A stretch of DNA of 64,000 nucleotides from Siphonodentalium dalli. Its lineage: Eukaryota > Mollusca > Scaphopoda > Gadilida > Siphonodentaliidae. Within the stretch, counting starts at the first letter, position 1. Each line of letters opens with the position of its first letter. Location: assembly GCA_032622095.1 (NCBI GenBank), contig CP136069.1, positions 168,942,394 to 169,006,393 of the forward strand, written 5' to 3'. The notes under the pieces are model-generated. The model did no database searches. It worked only from the letters and a program-made list of their open reading frames with translations, and was not told the DNA's origin. This document shows positions 59,836 to 64,000 of the stretch, piece after piece. Made by a program: the position numbers and the translations under genes.

Positions 59836-60424
59836 TTAGTGATGACAACACTTAGTGTGTAAATATACATGTATAGTGATATACTGACGAGTTTGGTTTG
59901 ACTCTTGTGTCTGAGTGTTGGCATCAACACACTTTTTGGTAGACATGATTACTGAGTATGTGACCTGTGGAATGGATGGTTGAGGACCAACTATTTTGTT
60001 CAGCTTCTCAGCTTTACATGGTTGAATCTTGAATTCATAGTCTCAAATGGGACATGAACGATCCATTGCAGCATGTGGACCTTGACAGTTTGAACATTTC
60101 TTCGTACAATCCTTATGATCATGACCAGAAATAGAACATCGTGCACATATGGTTTCTTTACTTTTACAATGTTCCTGGCCATGGCCATACCCCTGACATT
60201 TAAAACATCGCAATGGGTTTGGAACATATGTGCCTAAATCCATCTTCATATACCAACATAAATGTCGGTGGATGTTCGCACCAATTGAAGCTCAGAAGAT
60301 AACTGTTCAACTGAACTTTTGGACAATCAACAGTCTTCGTAAATCTACGGACTTCTGTAACTCCCTGTGGTGCTAACTCAGCCAATATCTCTGATTCAGA
60401 AGAATCAGCTATATCGGTTGTCAC
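59836..60424 (-). pseudogene. Non-LTR retrotransposon ORF1 (Gag-like) with three zinc knuckles
   Basis: The first frame has ELAPQGVTEVRRFTKTVDCP, typical of the region before the knuckles in Jockey/I-type ORF1. After a frameshift near 60240 come three knuckles: CFKCQGYGHGQEHC, CARCSISGHDHKDC and CSNCQGPHAAMDRSC. A TGA follows CPI (60049-60051), where relatives usually have Trp (CPxW). Past it the frame stays coding-like to about 59890. Two breaks make it a dead copy. No reverse transcriptase was found. Confidence 0.75.
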
Positions 60425-60519
60425 AAGAGGGGATTCTTATCCCTCGCAGTGGGGCGGTAGGCCTATTCTACCCCGGGCTCACACGGGTTTTTTTTTTCAA
60501 GTGATGGTGTTGGTGTCAG

Positions 60520-61250
60520 GAGCATAAAATGAGGAGGGGCGGCAAAACTGATTGTCTATTTGTGTCGCCGATTTCCACAATCTCCATGATGTGGCGCCAT
60601 TCGAGTCAGGTGTCCACGGAGGGGGAGAGGGTCACAAACATTTCTAAAAAAAAACTATTTGTAGCGCCGATTTACACCAAATTGATACATGTTCTTCTGC
60701 ATGATACAAATAATCTAATTTTGTGATTTAAAGACGCCAAATTGGAGTCGTCTGGATGAGAGATGTTGGGGGGGGGGCACCAATTTTATATATATTCATC
60801 CTCATAATGAGTCTAATTGTGTGGTTTAAAGGTGTCAAAAGTGGCGCCGCTTGATTCGTGGATAGGGAGGGGAGGGACACAAAAAAACTGATAAAAATAT
60901 AATTTGATTAGTTGCCGATTACCACCAAAGTTATGGACGTGGTTTAAATACTCCAAACGTGGCGGCTTTCGAGTCATGAATGGGAGGAAAGGGACACCAA
61001 AGCTGATACACATATGTTTAGCACTATAATTTCAACAAAATTCACGTTCTTCTCCAACGATACGGGGAATCAAATCATGTATGTTAAAGACTCCACATTT
61101 TGTGTCGTTTGGGTCAGGGATGGAGAGTGGAGGGGGCACTAACATTTATAGGAATGTTCTAGTCGCCGATATCCACCAACATTATATAGAGTCATCTCCA
61201 TAATTCGTTCTAAGGAGTTTTTGGTGTTCAAATGTCACAACCTCGACAAA
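60520..61250. repeat. Tandem repeat (TTTCCACCAAATT units), right part
   Basis: Roughly five 130-150 bp units with GCCGATTTACACCAAATTGA, TTCTTCTGCATGATAC, TAATCTAATTTTGTG(A/G)TTTA and GAGTC-GGGGG. Very G-rich runs at 60769-60778. Continues the array at 58320-58690; the retroelement remnant lies between the two. Confidence 0.7.
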
Positions 61251-61261
61251 TGGTGACTGAA

Positions 61262-61625
61262 CTAAATCACTTGAACAATTATATCTTCTCAACTATCATA
61301 TGCATATGTGGACGGGAATTAGGGCATTCCTATGGTCAGCTGGCAAAAACAGATACATAGAAGAAAGCATTAAAATATATTTATCATTCTATTCAAGAGA
61401 TACATATATTCTTGAAAAATGAGGGATCTTGAACCGTCAAAGGATGGCATGTTAGAATGGCTCATGTATTATAACACAATTGAGTGTGTCCCATTCAAGA
61501 TATTTTCCACAAAAACATACAATTTGACAAGAGAGATAAAATATATAGAAGGCCTGTTCAAAAATAGTGGTCACAGTATGCAGTCAAATATAGTTTCTTT
61601 TGAGATAAAAGAAAACAGTCAGTAG
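61262..61625 (+). other. Unidentified coding-like stretch, two frames
   Basis: An open frame from 61262 to TGA at 61415 (contains MWTGIRAFLWSAGKNRYIEE) abuts a second frame from ATG 61419 to TAG 61623 (contains EPSKDGMLEWLMYYNTIECV and EIKYIEGLFKNSGHSMQ). The two are offset by one base at a run of five A's. Amino-acid composition looks protein-like. I do not recognise a family and see no splice sites. It may be a relic or chance. Confidence 0.25.
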
Positions 61626-61629
61626 CGCA

Positions 61630-63050
61630 TGACTTTCAGGATCCCCCAATACTGACATCTGACAAGGGGACATCTGCCCGATACAGAGGATCTCTTTCCG
61701 ATATATAGCAACATTTCCTTTAAACTGATAATAATTAGCCAGTATAGCACCATGCACAGAGGATCACCTGGACATTTCTTTAAAACATCTGTATCTTCAT
61801 GGAGATAACCAGTTGTACTCAAAATCTTAGTCTTACCCACTAGATTGATTTATACATCTATGTAAAACCCAATTGTCGTCTTTTATTTTTTGTGAAGTAA
61901 TGCGAAGTAATGGTGTACATGTTTTGATCCAAATAAAAATATTTACAAACAAACGTCAATTCCAACCACATGTCTAAAGTATGCGCAACTCTAAATAAAT
62001 AAGTACTTCTTTATTTGTGGGACGAATTAATCGCGATAAACAAAATGACAATCACTCCGACAATGTGAGCTACTACTTTTAATCCATGTATATAATGACG
62101 TTTTGTGATGCCATTTGGATATATAATTTATGAGAATTCGCGTAACACTTTGAATAAGAGTATTCTATATCCCCATAAAATGTCCACAGCATAGGGTTTC
62201 ACATTACTTTAACCTGGGCAACGTCGGATAACCCTGCTAGTACAACATATCTTCAGGCAAATACGCACATAATCGACCTATATAAAGTGAAATAGGTACA
62301 TGTGATTATTTGATCCTGAACTAAGTAAATAATGTAGACATTTCGTTCTTTCGTTTGTGGCGCAGGCCACAGTGAAAACACATGTTAAAGAGCCTACACC
62401 TGAATAGTCGTGTTGGCTTATATGTGTCATTGTGCGCACATAATCTACTTGGAATAGCCTCATTATGAGTCGATAATGTGACTAAAAGGTTCTCATTTTC
62501 AGTACACTATCGACTCAAATTCAGGCGATTCTCAGCAGATTATCAACCTAAACTAAGTTCAATTGTAAGCAGATAATTTTTGGGGAAAAGGCTCACTAGC
62601 ATATATCTATTTACACTAGAATCTAAATATAAAGTGGAATATGTTCGTAAAATTCAGCCTTGAACCATGAATAGATCTTTAAATTAATTTTGCAAGAAAA
62701 TCGTGAAATCGATAAATGAACACAAACATCTTAGATAGATGATTATATGACTTGACAAATTGATATATTAAATTGGACCGATCCTGATTATGAGATGATA
62801 AATTGATATATTAAATTGGAACGGTCAGTAAATTGCTTCGTGTCTCGTCGGAACTGATTCATATCCGACCGTCATTTGATACACAATTCATATCGCCGCC
62901 ACTCGATGCAAACCAATCTGGTCACTCGTTACAAAAGGTGCTCTGATTGGACTCGGCAGTGCTCCGATGTCATTCCACCGACCCTCCGGTCATTTGTCTT
63001 CGGCTTCCATTTCTCAATGTTGGCTAAATATACATATACATTTCAGACGG
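61630..63050. other. No recognised gene
   Basis: AT-rich. A segment near 62285-62430 (GGCGCAGGCCACAGTGAAAA, CACATGTTAAAGAG) recurs at 63855-64000, and AAATTGATATATTAAATTGG occurs twice (62757, 62800). Nothing else identified. Confidence 0.5.
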
Positions 63051-63590
63051 GAGCTGCGCTGGCGCAACAGTAAAGACCCCGTGCCAATGCATTCTCTTAT
63101 ATATGTGAGGCGAACATATGTCGCCTCGCATATATAAGAGAATGCATTGGCCTAACATTTTTTTTTATCAATTTTTCTTACAATCTTTAATAATATTTAA
63201 AAAAAAAATTCTTACATTCTTTAACAATTTTTTATCATATTTTATCATACATTCTATAACAATTTTTTATCATTTTGTCTTATATTCTTTAACAATGTTA
63301 TCATTTTTATAATTTTTTTCTTACATTCTTTATCAATTTTATCTTACATACTTTTAATTTTTTTTAATTTTTTATCATTATTTCGTACATTCTTTACCAA
63401 TTTGACATCAATTTTTTCATTTTCTTACATCTTTTAACAATCATGAAAAATAGTATAAAATTTGTTAAGCCAATGCATTATCTTATATATGCGAGGCGAC
63501 CTATATGGTCGAGTCGCATATATAAGAGCATGCATTGGCACGGGGCTTTCGCCAAAAAATCGGGAAGCTCCCGTCATGAAAGGGATATAG
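63050..63590. mobile_element. P3 piggyBac-type MITE, long copy
   Basis: ACGGGAGCTGCGCTGGCGCA at the left and AAGCTCCCGTCATGAAAGGG at the right, with CCAATGCATTCTCTTATATA palindromes at 63084-63152 and 63471-63540. A T-rich spacer made of repeated TTTTTCTTACATTCTTTAAC fills the middle. Confidence 0.75.
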
Positions 63591-63854
63591 TTCATGTTGG
63601 GAGTTATAAGTGGTTATCATCGTTTCAATCGAGAACCAAATTACTAAGAATCGGACGGCTATGTCGGTTCTATTGGAACAAGGACCATGTATATATATAG
63701 TCTAATGTGCGAAATTTGGCAACAACATTACTATCTTAGTTTGTACTTCCTGGATTTAAAAGTACATCTGATAATATAGACTTTCAGTTCGATTTAGATT
63801 GCAATATATTCCAAAATATCCACGCGCAAATAGGTTCATAATTGACCTAAAATA

Positions 63855-64000
63855 TTCACATAGGTTCATATTGGATTATTTGACTATGAAATAAGCCATT
63901 ATGGACTTATATCCATAATTCCGATTTATGGCGCGGGCCACAGTGAAAACACATTTTAAAGAGAAAACAAAAACATCTGATACGTCGTGAGTTGGTTTAT
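63855..64000. repeat. Dispersed repeat also at 62285-62430
   Basis: ATAGGTTCATATTGGATTAT, GGCGCGGGCCACAGTGAAAA and CACATTTTAAAGAG match the other copy with moderate divergence. Cut by the window edge. Confidence 0.6.

Noticed and set aside
1-64000. CRISPR arrays, operons or bacterial defence genes
   Set aside because: The window is plainly eukaryotic with spliced genes; regular repeats here are tandem arrays and MITEs without unique spacers of constant length.

Overview
This is animal nuclear DNA: AT-rich and intron-dense, with two protein-coding genes converging tail to tail inside a dense bed of mobile-element remnants. The style of the repeats (GTCC/GTCT-rich elements, many foldback MITEs) looks like a marine invertebrate, probably a mollusc. 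That is an inference from general familiarity, not something the sequence proves. There are no bacterial-type operons, ribosome-binding sites or CRISPR arrays.

Gene 1 (+ strand, exons from 270 to 33812) is the 3' half of AQR/Aquarius, the spliceosomal SF1 helicase that binds introns. Fifteen exons with consistent phases carry the helicase motifs in order: Walker [31 protein letters not shown] and VAMSRAR. The 5' half lies off the left edge. Gene 2 (- strand, 53406 down to 38701) is the 3' half of a TIKI/TRABD2 metalloprotease, a Wnt-inactivating TraB-family protein. Six exons hold the end of the TraB domain (FGAG/HFLGNN), a basic linker, two FxxLW segments and a hydrophobic C-terminus like a GPI-anchor signal. 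An AATAAA follows about 50 bp after its stop. Its 5' exons were not found before the right edge.

Everything else is intron, a 4.9-kb intergenic interval (33.8-38.7 kb) and repeats. The clearest are: (a) at least three non-autonomous families with TTAA-CCCTTT ends (piggyBac type), together with a broken piggyBac transposase-like reading frame at 5.3-5.8 kb; (b) a 6.9-kb hAT-type element with matching ends and 8-bp duplications (16195-23104) in an AQR intron; (c) a 378-bp hAT MITE with a perfect 8-bp duplication (15611-15988); (d) a Helitron-like element (30924-32381) built of 122-bp tandem units and nested in a piggyBac-type MITE; (e) a Tc1/mariner-type snapback MITE with TA flanks in four copies; (f) a foldback family with ends near CAAGCCTGAGTTTAGTGTG in seven large copies; (g) a GC-rich snapback in two copies; and (h) a degraded non-LTR retrotransposon ORF1 with three zinc knuckles at 59-60.4 kb.

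The two genes are not expected to work together: AQR acts in the nucleus in pre-mRNA splicing and TIKI acts in the secretory pathway or at the cell surface. I found no convincing new multi-gene system. The most unusual signal is a short sequence skeleton (roughly GATAACT, then about 25 bases, then GAAATTTGGTATGTG) that recurs in otherwise different tandem-repeat elements across the window, usually near a (GTCY)n tract.
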